NCBI GenBank assembly: GCA_947382645.1
Contig: CANDAE010000007.1
Location: forward strand, 1-64,000
Reading direction: 5' to 3'
Length of the DNA: 64,000 nt
DNA from: Suilimivivens sp009774465
Lineage (GTDB): Bacteria; Bacillota; Clostridia; Lachnospirales; Lachnospiraceae
Shown here: in pieces, positions 42,742 to 51,549 of the stretch
Numbering within the stretch: position 1 is the stretch's first letter
Layout of the letters: every line of letters starts with the position of its first letter
Program-made: the position numbers and the translations under genes
The notes under the pieces: model-generated
Told to the model about the DNA's origin: nothing
The model's database searches: none
The model's input: the letters and a program-made list of their open reading frames with translations, nothing else

Positions 42742-43856
42742 GTCATTTCATCCAAAAGACTTCTAAATTTAGCTACTACCTGCCCTGTTTCATATTTTTC
42801 TAAAAACAAATTTCTAACTCCTTTTTCGTATGATTTGAAATCGCTTATCTTGAAATACTCATTAATGGCATCTGCATATTCTATCGCAGTATTACATCTT
42901 GTAATTCCATTTATTCCATCCACATCATAGCCTTCAAGCGCCTCATCACTGGCAAATATTCTTCTTCCATACATCATGGCTTCTGCAGTTTTAACTTTCA
43001 TTCCAGCTCCATATTTTATTGGCTGGACTACTGCACAATGCGCATAATAATATGGTGCCAATTCCTGCACAGTCCCAATCACTCTTACATTTTCGTGTTG
43101 TTCATATTCTTCTTTCTTTTCTTCAAAACCTTTTCCAACAATATTCAATGTTATATTATGCAATAAAGGCATAACTTCCGTAATAAACCATTCTATAGAA
43201 TACTGATTAGGTGGAAAACAAGTCCCAAGAAATAAAATTTCTTTTTTATAGTTCATAACTGTACGAGATTGATCAAAATCATCCTTAAAGGTAATGGGGA
43301 TTAGCAAATCTGCCTTTCTGCCGTAGCATTCATTTAATCTGTTTGAATCTCTCCTGTTTAAGCAAATAACTCTATCTGCCTTTGTTGCCCATCTGTCATT
43401 CATTTTTGATGCCCAATAAGAAGGTATATAAAACACCCCTTCTTTCTTCACTTTGTTCAAAGCGTAATCGGCCTCAATATTATGGTAAAACACAATTGTT
43501 TTATAGGAATGTTTCAATCGTATAAGACGTCCTAAAAGCGAAAAATCTACAACAAGTAAATCCGGCGAATAAACATTAATAAATTGCACAATATCTTTCT
43601 CATGCCAGGGAAGGTAAACTTTGCAACCGAACAGAGCTGCAATTAATAGTTTAAAATTTGAATCTTCTCTTTTAAATATCTTTGCACTATCTGTAACTAC
43701 CATTTCCTTGGGCATTAAACATGCACAAACCTGTACATTTTCTTTTCCACAACACGTCTGAAGTAACCTCAAATGCTCTAAGGATGCCTTTACACCACCG
43801 CCACCTGTCGAATCAAATATATTTATTGCTGTTATAAACATCACCCTTTTAAACAT
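42738..43856 (-). CDS. glycosyltransferase family 4-like
   Basis: 372 aa GT-B enzyme. The N-terminal loop DSTGGGGVKASLEHLRLL binds the acceptor side; the C-terminal half has ILFLGTCFPPNQYSIEWF, NIVGKGFEE, VQPIKYGAGMKVKTAEAM and GRRIFASDEALEG. The start at 43856 follows GGGAG at 6 nt. It belongs to the same transcript as its neighbours. Sugar specificity unknown. Confidence 0.82.
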   Translation of the reverse strand: MFKRVMFITAINIFDSTGGGGVKASLEHLRLLQTCCGKENVQVCACLMPKEMVVTDSAKIFKREDSNFKLLIAALFGCKVYLPWHEKDIVQFINVYSPDLLVVDFSLLGRLIRLKHSYKTIVFYHNIEADYALNKVKKEGVFYIPSYWASKMNDRWATKADRVICLNRRDSNRLNECYGRKADLLIPITFKDDFDQSRTVMNYKKEILFLGTCFPPNQYSIEWFITEVMPLLHNITLNIVGKGFEEKKEEYEQHENVRVIGTVQELAPYYYAHCAVVQPIKYGAGMKVKTAEAMMYGRRIFASDEALEGYDVDGINGITRCNTAIEYADAINEYFKISDFKSYEKGVRNLFLEKYETGQVVAKFRSLLDEMT

Positions 43857-43879
43857 TTCAAACTCCCACTAATTCTTAG

Positions 43880-44752
43880 TTACTTTTTTGCTTTTCTCCT
43901 TTTAAGCTCTCTTCTTACTCTGTATATATATGACCTAATGCCTGTGCTATTCTGGCAAACATCTTCATATATTATTTTTAGAAGAAAAGGATATACTCTA
44001 AACAACATGTTGTCATATATATCATTAGGCGGTATTAAAATATCTTTTTTCTTTATCATTTCTACTCTTTGAAACTGTGGCTCCAGCATATCTTCTTTAC
44101 AAGTAATTTCCGCATAATCTCCAAATAGTTCACCTATGTCATATCTTTCATTAAGATTCCATATTATAAAGGAATACCCCCCCTGATTATTTCTTTTAGC
44201 TGATAAATTCCACTGATGAAATCCATCATATAATTCTGCTTCTGCTTCATTTTCTTTATGTCTTAATACTACTTTTCCACCAATTTTACAAATATACAAT
44301 AGCTGTGCAATACCAATTACCGGATCAAAACTATGATCTAAAGCATTACTCATATGAACAAAATCAAATGTATTTTTTGAAAACTTCTTATCTAATAATT
44401 CTACAAATCCAAATTCTAAACCAACCCCATTTTCCAAATGATTATTTCTTTTTAAAATTGTATATATATCCGCTAATGGATCTACTGCCATACAGTTTAA
44501 ATTAACTTTTTCTGTCACAAATCCACATCTTGAAAATGGCCCAGATCCAATATCAATAAAATTAATTTTATCTTTTTCATCAAAAAAATATAAATCGTCC
44601 TCTAAAAGAAATTTTTTATTTTTTTCTACGGTAGAATCAAATCCACTTTTAAATCTCCCTCCGCCAGTTTCCATATAGTTCTTCCAAAAAAAAATTTCAT
44701 TATAGATTCCGTTAAGCCATTGATCTAATTGCTTATCAATATTATTTTGCAT
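43880..44752 (-). CDS. SAM-dependent methyltransferase (class I)
   Basis: 290 aa. FIDIGSGPFSRCGF is the glycine-rich SAM loop, NCMAVDPLADIY the acidic strand, and FDFVHMSNALDHSFDP motif III/IV. Likely methylates a sugar or glycan end group in this locus, since it is surrounded by transferases. A G7 tract (44177-44183) lies in frame at NNQGGYSF. The start has GGGGGAA upstream. Confidence 0.75.
   Translation of the reverse strand: MQNNIDKQLDQWLNGIYNEIFFWKNYMETGGGRFKSGFDSTVEKNKKFLLEDDLYFFDEKDKINFIDIGSGPFSRCGFVTEKVNLNCMAVDPLADIYTILKRNNHLENGVGLEFGFVELLDKKFSKNTFDFVHMSNALDHSFDPVIGIAQLLYICKIGGKVVLRHKENEAEAELYDGFHQWNLSAKRNNQGGYSFIIWNLNERYDIGELFGDYAEITCKEDMLEPQFQRVEMIKKKDILIPPNDIYDNMLFRVYPFLLKIIYEDVCQNSTGIRSYIYRVRRELKRRKAKK
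44177..44183. repeat. G7 homopolymer in the methyltransferase gene
   Basis: Seven C on the plus strand, in frame within the methyltransferase. It is the third G7 tract of the AT-rich glycan locus. Confidence 0.8.
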
Positions 44753-44817
44753 TTTAATTATTCCCCCAAATATGTAATAAAATTTAATATTCTATGTTTC
44801 CATCACTTTTATAAATT

Positions 44818-45996
44818 TCACATAAATAAATTTAAAATCTGCTTTTTAACAGTTTCATAACTGTAATATTTATGTATATAATTCCTTGCATTAATTTCCA
44901 ACTGTCTTCTCGCATTACTTGAGTCAAGTCGTAAAAAATAAATTAATTTATTAATAAAATCTTTATCGTCCTTATAAATTATCAATTCATTCCCTGAAAG
45001 CCTCATTAGTCCATCTGCCCCAATTTCAGATGTTATAACTGCACAACCTAAATACATAGCCTGAATAATTTTATTCTGTAGTCCTGCGCCACTTCTCATT
45101 GGAGCTATAACTACCGTACTTTTTTGAAGAAAAGAAGCTGCATCTTCTACAAAACCATGCACAAAAATCGAATTTTTGCCATGATATTTTTTAATCTCTT
45201 CTGTCACATAACCACCAATAATGTGGAACTCTACGTCATCATATTCTTCTCTAATTTTTCCATATATATTTTCAATAAAATAGGTAACAGCCTCAACATT
45301 AGGCGGATAATTCATTTTTCCCATAAAAACAATTGAACGATTTTCTTTTTTTACACCTTCTTTATACCCTAAATCAATTGCATAATTGAAAATAACCTTT
45401 GGATTACATGCTGCATTTACATTATTAATAATAAATGACTTATCTCTTTCCGATATAAGAATTGTATTGTTAACTGTCTCATATACTTTTTTTTCATATT
45501 TTAGCATTCGCTTGTATTCAACCCAATATGCCAGTTTTTTCCAACCTCTGTTTACTTTATAAGAATTATATGACTGGAGCGTAATTGCGTCGGTACCATC
45601 AAAATATATTTTTTCTTTCTCACCTATATCACATAAATTCAAAATATATGAGGCCATCTTTATATGAAAACAAATAATATATTTATATTCTCCAGAACAT
45701 TCTTTTAACCATTTATTCAAGTTCTTATAATATAATTGCCCAACCTGCAATGGCATACCATGAAATAAATAGTTATATAACGCCCTTATATTTTCTGTGA
45801 TGTTATGCTTATGATAGGTAATTACATGATCGCATACTTTACTTAGCTTATCTTCTTCCTCTTCATTTTCGGATATGTAAACCACATCTATTTTATAGTA
45901 CTCCGAAAGTATTTCAATGTATTGAAACATTCTGACTTCCGCTCCAGATCTTAATGGATATGGACGTTTATAGCAAATCATTAATATTTTTTCCAT
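44818..45996 (-). CDS. glycosyltransferase family 4-like
   Basis: 392 aa GT-B enzyme from the ATG at 45996 behind AAAGGA; a TTG one codon earlier is also open. MICYKRPYPLRSGAEVRMFQ is the N-terminal loop. IVFMGKMNYPPNVEAVTYF, IIGGYVTEE, APMRSGAGLQNKIIQAM and GCAVITSEIGADGL form the donor half. It resembles the transferase at 42738-43856 in these segments, suggesting they are distant paralogues in one locus. Confidence 0.82.
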   Translation of the reverse strand: MEKILMICYKRPYPLRSGAEVRMFQYIEILSEYYKIDVVYISENEEEEDKLSKVCDHVITYHKHNITENIRALYNYLFHGMPLQVGQLYYKNLNKWLKECSGEYKYIICFHIKMASYILNLCDIGEKEKIYFDGTDAITLQSYNSYKVNRGWKKLAYWVEYKRMLKYEKKVYETVNNTILISERDKSFIINNVNAACNPKVIFNYAIDLGYKEGVKKENRSIVFMGKMNYPPNVEAVTYFIENIYGKIREEYDDVEFHIIGGYVTEEIKKYHGKNSIFVHGFVEDAASFLQKSTVVIAPMRSGAGLQNKIIQAMYLGCAVITSEIGADGLMRLSGNELIIYKDDKDFINKLIYFLRLDSSNARRQLEINARNYIHKYYSYETVKKQILNLFM

Positions 45997-46041
45997 CAAA
46001 AAACATCCTTTATTTCAATATATAAAATATTAGTACATGCA

Positions 46042-47199
46042 TTAATGCAACAATGAATTATACCGACTTGCAATATTGCCATAATCGTATTGTTTTACTG
46101 TTTTATAACTATTTTCAATTATTTGAGTTCTAAAATTTTCATTTCGAAGCAGTTTTCTAATTGCATCAGAAATTTGATCGCAATTTTTTTCTTCACACAA
46201 TACACCATTTTGTTTATTATGAATAATTTCTGTAATTCCCCCTGATTGACTGGCAACCACAGGTAACCCGGAAGCCATCGCCTCCATAATGGCAGTTGGA
46301 AGGCCTTCTTGATCTCCATCTTTAGCGGTTATGGATGGTGCAACAAAAACATCTGCAGATGCATAAATTGTTCTTAATTCTGCATGTGTCTTAGCACCCA
46401 AAAACAAAACTTTATTCCTCATCTTCATGGCATAATTTTTTAAAGTTTCCCTAAGTGGTCCGTCTCCTACTATCACCAATAAGGCATCTATATCTTTCAT
46501 CGCTTCAATCAAATACACAACACCTTTTTTTTCAGCCAATCTTCCCACAAACAAAACAACCTTTTTATCTTCTTGCTCAAAATAGTTGGACACGCAATAT
46601 TGTTTCCCAAACTTCGATATATCTACCCCCATTGAAATGACATCTGGATAAATCTGTGGCACCAATTCCTGGACTTTGCATTTTAAATACTCTGAAACTG
46701 TCGTAACCTGTTTTGCTTTTTTTAAACATCTGATCTTTAACTTCTTAAAAATCCCTCTATTTAATGAAGTTACATCCCCACCATGCCCCGTCACAATATA
46801 AGGCTTTTTAAAAAAGGACTGCACAATCCCCTGTGGAATCAACCAATGCGCATGTACAATATCAAATTGAGGTAACAATTTAAATAAATGCAAATAAAGA
46901 GACAAAAATAGAAAAGGAACTAATAATATTCTTATTTTCTTTTCTTTTATTCTTGGAACAATTGCTCCAGGATAGCATAAGGTTTCCCATTTATGAATTG
47001 GAAAATAATGATATCTTATTACTTCAACTCCTTCCAATATTTCTCTACTTTTTGCTCCTGGTGCTGCCGGAACTAACACTGTCACCTGAAATTGATCAGT
47101 CATGTGCGCTGCCAGATCTAATATAAATCGTGGCTCTGTATCTCCTTCCCATCTGGGAAATGTTGATGCCGTTACAAGTAATTTTTTCTTTTGTTTCAT
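46042..47199 (-). CDS. glycosyltransferase family 4
   Basis: 385 aa from MKQKKKLLVTASTFPRWEGD with GGAGA upstream; an earlier in-frame start adds 11 residues. YIVTGHGGDVTSLN closes the first half. VLFVGRLAEKKGVVYLIEAM, LVIVGDGPLRETL and EGLPTAIMEAMASGLPVVASQSGGITEII form the donor site with the EX7E pattern. Its base composition is slightly less AT-rich than its downstream neighbours. Confidence 0.87.
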   Translation of the reverse strand: MKQKKKLLVTASTFPRWEGDTEPRFILDLAAHMTDQFQVTVLVPAAPGAKSREILEGVEVIRYHYFPIHKWETLCYPGAIVPRIKEKKIRILLVPFLFLSLYLHLFKLLPQFDIVHAHWLIPQGIVQSFFKKPYIVTGHGGDVTSLNRGIFKKLKIRCLKKAKQVTTVSEYLKCKVQELVPQIYPDVISMGVDISKFGKQYCVSNYFEQEDKKVVLFVGRLAEKKGVVYLIEAMKDIDALLVIVGDGPLRETLKNYAMKMRNKVLFLGAKTHAELRTIYASADVFVAPSITAKDGDQEGLPTAIMEAMASGLPVVASQSGGITEIIHNKQNGVLCEEKNCDQISDAIRKLLRNENFRTQIIENSYKTVKQYDYGNIASRYNSLLH

Positions 47200-47314
47200 C
47201 ACTGATTCTCCATGCAAAAAATCCCGACACAAAGCATGCCAACTCTACCTTTTGTTAGAATTTCATACCTTATATCAGGATTCCGTTTTATTTCCTATAA
47301 ACTTTTATTCTATC

Positions 47315-48328
47315 CTACCAATTCGCCTTAAGCTTTTCCTCCGCCTCCTGCTCACTCAACCCAAACTGCTTCATCAACTGCTGTTTAGTAATTTCTTTGG
47401 AAACAGCCACTTCCTTCATGATTCTAATAACGCTAATAATATCCTCTTCCCTAACTTCTTCCCTGGCAAGCCGCCGCGTCTCCTGCACATCATATGCTTC
47501 AAAATTTGCAAATAACTCTCCCATATGCCGCTCCTTTACCTTTCCTGAAAATTCTTCTGCCTCTTTGCGTGGCACATTGATCTTCAAAAGCAGTACTTCC
47601 ACTATCTGCGCCATGATATCCAGTAAATATTCTGGAGACTTGGACGTAATATCTTCCAAATATTCCGAATTGATCTCTCTGCTGACTTCCGTAAAATCTG
47701 CCGCTTTCTGCAGCTTGCTGATCATCATGACTATGGAAAGCTCATCTTTCTTTTCCATGATTTCTTTATTGCTGTAATCTCTAAGCTGTACAAGGATACA
47801 TTTAAAGTTCGGAATATATTCTTCAAAAATATCACTTAAATAAACCCTGTTTTTTAATTTGATACCATCTTTCCAGTCAGTTGTTCCATCATAGTAAACA
47901 ATTGGAAGTACCGGTGGATATTTAAAATCCTTCGTTTTACTAATGCCTTTATGCTTCCTTTCCTGCTCTTTTTCATAGTCTTCCCAGATGTAGACCATAT
48001 AGCGCAGTACCTGCATAATTACATTATAATCCACTTGCGACTTATGTTCAATAAGTGAAATTAAATAAAACGGTGTATCGTTTCCTTTTATCCGGATCTT
48101 TTTTACTACATCCGAGTTTCTCTCCTCCGTGAACATATGTAGATACCGTTTTGATACATCTTCAATGTCCTCCGGCTGCACATCTTTTAGCAGCGGAATA
48201 TTCACATACCCGTGTAAAAACTGGGAACATAAGTGGGCATCTCCAAAAATGATCTTGCTGGAGTTATCCCTTATCCGCGAATTTGGAATCTGATAGTCGT
48301 TGCTTTGCGCTTTTGTTTGTTTCGTCAT
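47315..48328 (-). CDS. Rpn-family recombination-promoting nuclease / PD-(D/E)XK transposase-like protein
   Basis: 337 aa. The N-terminal nuclease core has the early Asp in IIFGDAHLCSQFLHG and the later E-x-K in YLISLIEHKSQVDYNVIMQVLRYM. The region VLPIVYYDGTTDWK is typical of the Rpn (YhgA-like) family. A helical C-terminal part ends with a short KQFGLSEQEAEEKL motif. Rpn nucleases are multicopy in many genomes and E. coli members stimulate recombination. It sits inside the glycan locus as a probable insertion and has its own promoter. Confidence 0.87.
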   Translation of the reverse strand: MTKQTKAQSNDYQIPNSRIRDNSSKIIFGDAHLCSQFLHGYVNIPLLKDVQPEDIEDVSKRYLHMFTEERNSDVVKKIRIKGNDTPFYLISLIEHKSQVDYNVIMQVLRYMVYIWEDYEKEQERKHKGISKTKDFKYPPVLPIVYYDGTTDWKDGIKLKNRVYLSDIFEEYIPNFKCILVQLRDYSNKEIMEKKDELSIVMMISKLQKAADFTEVSREINSEYLEDITSKSPEYLLDIMAQIVEVLLLKINVPRKEAEEFSGKVKERHMGELFANFEAYDVQETRRLAREEVREEDIISVIRIMKEVAVSKEITKQQLMKQFGLSEQEAEEKLKANW

Positions 48329-48506
48329 AAACCTGCCTTTCCTGCATGGAATATGGCAGTAGACGAAAGTCTAACAATGGCAGTCCAGCTCGTATCCCAT
48401 GTGCCATATGAAATTTTAAATTTGGGATATTTTTTGAATTACTGAATTGAATAATTAATTTGCTTTTAAAGAAAATATCCTGAAATTTGATGTGTTTCTG
48501 TTTTTC

Positions 48507-48535
48507 AATATAGCACACTTCTCTTTCTGCCGCAA
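48507..48535 (-). promoter_or_regulatory. promoter of the Rpn-family gene
   Basis: On the minus strand TTGCGG (48535-48530), a 17-nt spacer and TATATT (48512-48507). The leader is about 170 nt. The end motif shared with the cassettes lies just upstream. Confidence 0.55.
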
Positions 48536-48552
48536 CCAAATCCTGATATAAA

Positions 48553-48576
48553 ATATGAAATTTTCAAGGTTCTCAA
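48553..48576. repeat. third copy of the cassette end motif
   Basis: ATATGAAATTTTCAAGG followed by TTCTCAA matches the motif at 31408-31431 and, with one change, at 26750-26772. Each copy lies between the stop of a neighbouring gene and the promoter of a repeated or mobile-type gene. Confidence 0.6.
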
Positions 48577-48583
48577 ATTTATG

Positions 48584-49630
48584 TCATAAGGATACGCTTA
48601 CACTTTCAAAGCTTTCCTTTTCTTTCTCTGAATCTCCTAACACTCTGTAGGTCTTTACTGCTTCTTTTTCCATCTTCATCTGCATATAAATTGCATCATA
48701 CTCAGTTTTCCTGGTATGGTATTGGGTGTCCTGAAGGAGTTTTCTGTTGGCTGCAATTACATCTGCCATCAGACCTATCATAAAGGTAAGAAATCCCATA
48801 ATAATCAACGTACATGCCAAAATCAATGACTGAACATGTCCGCCGGACTGCCCTGCCGCCATATAATACAAAAAGCGGAATCCAATAAGCAGCCCTACTG
48901 CAATTGGCGCAACAGCTAAATAGCTAAAGCTTTTTAAAGGCTTGTACATCATATAGGCTCGAAGAATGGTCAGCATACTCTTTTTTACATATCCCCAGAT
49001 GCTGTTAAACAGTCTGGATGGACGCAGCTCTTCGTTGGTTCTGACAGGTACACTGGTGATGGCTATTTTTTCTCTTCCTGCTTGTACAATGGTTTCAAGT
49101 GTATATGTATAATCATTTACCACATTCAGCCGCATAGCCGCATCTCTTGAATATGCGCGAAATCCGCTGGGAGCATCCGGAATGTTCGTATTGGACGCCT
49201 TGCGTACCACCCAGCTTCCAAAATGCTGTAATTTCTTTTTAATAAAGGAAAAATGCTCTGTTTGATCAATTGGCCTTGCTCCGATAACCATATCTGCCTT
49301 TCCTTCTAAAATAGGCTGGATTAAGGTTGCTATATCTTCTGCGCAGTACTGGTTGTCTGCATCTGTGTTAACGATAATATCCGCACCATTTCGAAGGCAC
49401 CCGTCAATTCCTGCCATAAAGCCTTTTGCAAGTCCTTTGTTCTGCTTAAAGTTGACTACATGATGCACACCCCATTTTTTGGCAACCTCTACTGTATTAT
49501 CCATACTTCCATCATTGATGATCAGATATTCAATTTCATCAACGCCTTCCAGTTTACGTGGTAAGTCGTTTAATGCAATTTCCAGTGTTTCCGCCTCATT
49601 ATAACAGGGAATCTGTATGATCAGTTTCAT
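48584..49630 (-). CDS. polyprenyl-phosphate sugar synthase-type glycosyltransferase family 2
   Basis: 348 aa. A GT2 domain of the DPM1/GtrB group (IQIPCYNEAETLEIAL, LIINDGSMDNTVEVA, VNTDADNQY as DxD, PSGFRAYSRDAAMR) is followed by two C-terminal membrane helices (about 240-262 and 272-296) and a charged tail. It probably loads a hexose onto undecaprenyl phosphate at the inner face. The GT-C paralogue encoded 65 bp upstream would use such a donor outside. Ribosome site GGATTTGAG. Confidence 0.87.
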   Translation of the reverse strand: MKLIIQIPCYNEAETLEIALNDLPRKLEGVDEIEYLIINDGSMDNTVEVAKKWGVHHVVNFKQNKGLAKGFMAGIDGCLRNGADIIVNTDADNQYCAEDIATLIQPILEGKADMVIGARPIDQTEHFSFIKKKLQHFGSWVVRKASNTNIPDAPSGFRAYSRDAAMRLNVVNDYTYTLETIVQAGREKIAITSVPVRTNEELRPSRLFNSIWGYVKKSMLTILRAYMMYKPLKSFSYLAVAPIAVGLLIGFRFLYYMAAGQSGGHVQSLILACTLIIMGFLTFMIGLMADVIAANRKLLQDTQYHTRKTEYDAIYMQMKMEKEAVKTYRVLGDSEKEKESFESVSVSL

Positions 49631-49695
49631 CTCAAATCCGCATCCTTTCCACTATATGCGCCTTATACATGCATTTGTTACCCGTTGTAAAAAAA

Positions 49696-51438
49696 CTATA
49701 TATTATAAAACAAATAAAACGTATTTGACCTTACACACTGGTCAAACATACCATCCAGCCAGCTCTTATATTCAGTATCAATATGCGTGATTAAAAATAC
49801 ATTGCTTATTCCAATATCTTCCATATTAAAATCATCTTTAGAAATAACTTCTATGGATCTGTCTCCAAGCTGCATCTGAAGAAAATCAATATACGGGTGA
49901 GCTCCTTCATTCAGATACAAAATTCTGTCATTTGTTTCCGCTTTATCAATAATTTCTTCTGAAATTGTTAAATCCATAAAATTTGAACTGTTGACACGAT
50001 AAGTATAATGGCTGCTAATGTGCAGTCCCGCAGCAATTTCAAGTACTATAATTCCTGTTAATACCCAAACCAGGCTTTCCCGTTTTTCTGACAGCCATAT
50101 AAAAAAAGCAACCAGAAGCATAATAAAAAATCCAAACATCCAGGTATCCTGAAAAAAACTGTAAATATCCAGACTATCTTCCTTTAAAAGATAACTGATA
50201 CCGGCCACCATATATCCTCTCAGACCGCTCAACTCCCTGGCCTCTATTACATCTAAAAGCATTGGAATCATCAGGCCTGTAACTGTACCTGCAAGTAAGG
50301 TTCCTCTGAAATGCCACCTGCTTTTACTCATGGCAATCGCGCCAATCATCAAAAAAACCGGCACAGGGAATTCATCATATCTTCCATAAATCAATGAATC
50401 AATGTTTCCAACAGGATGCATATAAATACTGCTGATTAAAATCTCTCCAAGCATAGAAAGGAAAAGAAAGAGAAAAACCCATTCTATCATTTCAATTTTT
50501 CTTTTCTTAAAAAACTTAGCTATTAAAAAACAACTTTTTTTTAAAGTCCAGCCTATCCCCCAGTAAAAAAGCCCAAAGCTCGTAAGTCCCAGGTAAAAAA
50601 CTTTTCCAATCACTTCTTTTACAAACAACTTCATTCCATAGAATGTAGTGAGCTGCTTAAGCTTTCCCATTTGCCCGCCATAATCGTTTCCTGCCAGAAG
50701 CTGACTGTCCGTATTTGAAAAAACTGTAACCACGGTATTTTGCTTAAAAACAACTGTCAGTACAACAAGCAGTAACAAAGCCCCAATGAAAACCAATACT
50801 GGTTTTACCTTCGGGCGATCAGAAATAATCCATAAAATCAGCGTAATAATACAGGCAATCAACACCCCTGCTGTTCTCATATGTACCCAATAAATATAAA
50901 CAAGAGCGCCTGCCAAAAGTATTGCTGTTATTGCCTTTGGCTCCTGTATCAGACATACAAATAACCAGGTAATCAGCACAAAAAGAAACATAAGAAGTGC
51001 TTCCGCCATAGTCATCTGCATATTAAAAATCCATACAGGGTAAAAAACTGCGATACTGCCAACAAACACCTGTTTTTTTCTGTCTATTTCCGGAAACAGT
51101 CTTTTGATTATTCCGAAAATTAAAAACATTCCGGCACACATGAGCAGCATATTGACAACTACTGCCGCCCTGTAGGCCATTACTCCATTCCGAAACAGAC
51201 GTAAAATGGGTGTTAAAATAAAGCTATAGCCAAAAGAATAATATGATCCCAGTGACGCCACATCTGACCAGTCGAAACCAACTTTTTTTGCTGCGCTTGT
51301 CCAATATCCAAACTCATCCGGCACCATTGTAAATCCATAAATTTTGCCAATTCCATATTGAAAAATTCCAAAAATAATCAGAATGATGAGCAGTAGATAA
51401 ATATTTATTTTATTTTTTATATTCACAATACTTTTCAT
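49696..51438 (-). CDS. GT-C-like membrane glycosyltransferase (paralogue B)
   Basis: 580 aa with about 12 helices. The first loop has VPDEFGYWTSAAKKVGFDWS with D41-E42 and then YYSFGYSFILTPILR, matching paralogue A at 40990-42741. The C-terminal outside domain has ILYLNEGAHPYIDFL. Likely transfers a sugar from a polyprenyl-phosphate donor made by the adjacent GT2. It is the first gene of the glycan locus; its ribosome site is weak and no clear promoter was found. Confidence 0.65.
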   Translation of the reverse strand: MKSIVNIKNKINIYLLLIILIIFGIFQYGIGKIYGFTMVPDEFGYWTSAAKKVGFDWSDVASLGSYYSFGYSFILTPILRLFRNGVMAYRAAVVVNMLLMCAGMFLIFGIIKRLFPEIDRKKQVFVGSIAVFYPVWIFNMQMTMAEALLMFLFVLITWLFVCLIQEPKAITAILLAGALVYIYWVHMRTAGVLIACIITLILWIISDRPKVKPVLVFIGALLLLVVLTVVFKQNTVVTVFSNTDSQLLAGNDYGGQMGKLKQLTTFYGMKLFVKEVIGKVFYLGLTSFGLFYWGIGWTLKKSCFLIAKFFKKRKIEMIEWVFLFLFLSMLGEILISSIYMHPVGNIDSLIYGRYDEFPVPVFLMIGAIAMSKSRWHFRGTLLAGTVTGLMIPMLLDVIEARELSGLRGYMVAGISYLLKEDSLDIYSFFQDTWMFGFFIMLLVAFFIWLSEKRESLVWVLTGIIVLEIAAGLHISSHYTYRVNSSNFMDLTISEEIIDKAETNDRILYLNEGAHPYIDFLQMQLGDRSIEVISKDDFNMEDIGISNVFLITHIDTEYKSWLDGMFDQCVRSNTFYLFYNI

Positions 51439-51471
51439 GGTTTTGATATCATTTGTCTTATCACAGGAATG

Positions 51472-51500
51472 ACACTGGCGTCATCCTCTTACGCCAGTGT
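51472..51500. terminator. strong hairpin downstream of the secreted-protein gene
   Basis: ACACTGGCGT and ACGCCAGTGT form a perfect 10-bp stem around a 9-nt loop, between the secreted-protein stop and the GT-C start. No T-run follows on the minus strand, so it may be a weak terminator or an mRNA-stabilising hairpin. Confidence 0.5.
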
Positions 51501-51549
51501 CCTCTTCCTTAAAGCCATTACCACTTTTTGTTTAATCTGCAATAATCAA

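Noticed and set aside
47315..48328. Classical insertion sequence
   Set aside because: The Rpn protein is transposase-like, but I found no terminal inverted repeats or target duplication around it.
48264..48539. 91-codon ORF upstream of and overlapping the Rpn gene
   Set aside because: Starts inside the predicted promoter region, has no ribosome site, and overlaps the Rpn start in another frame.
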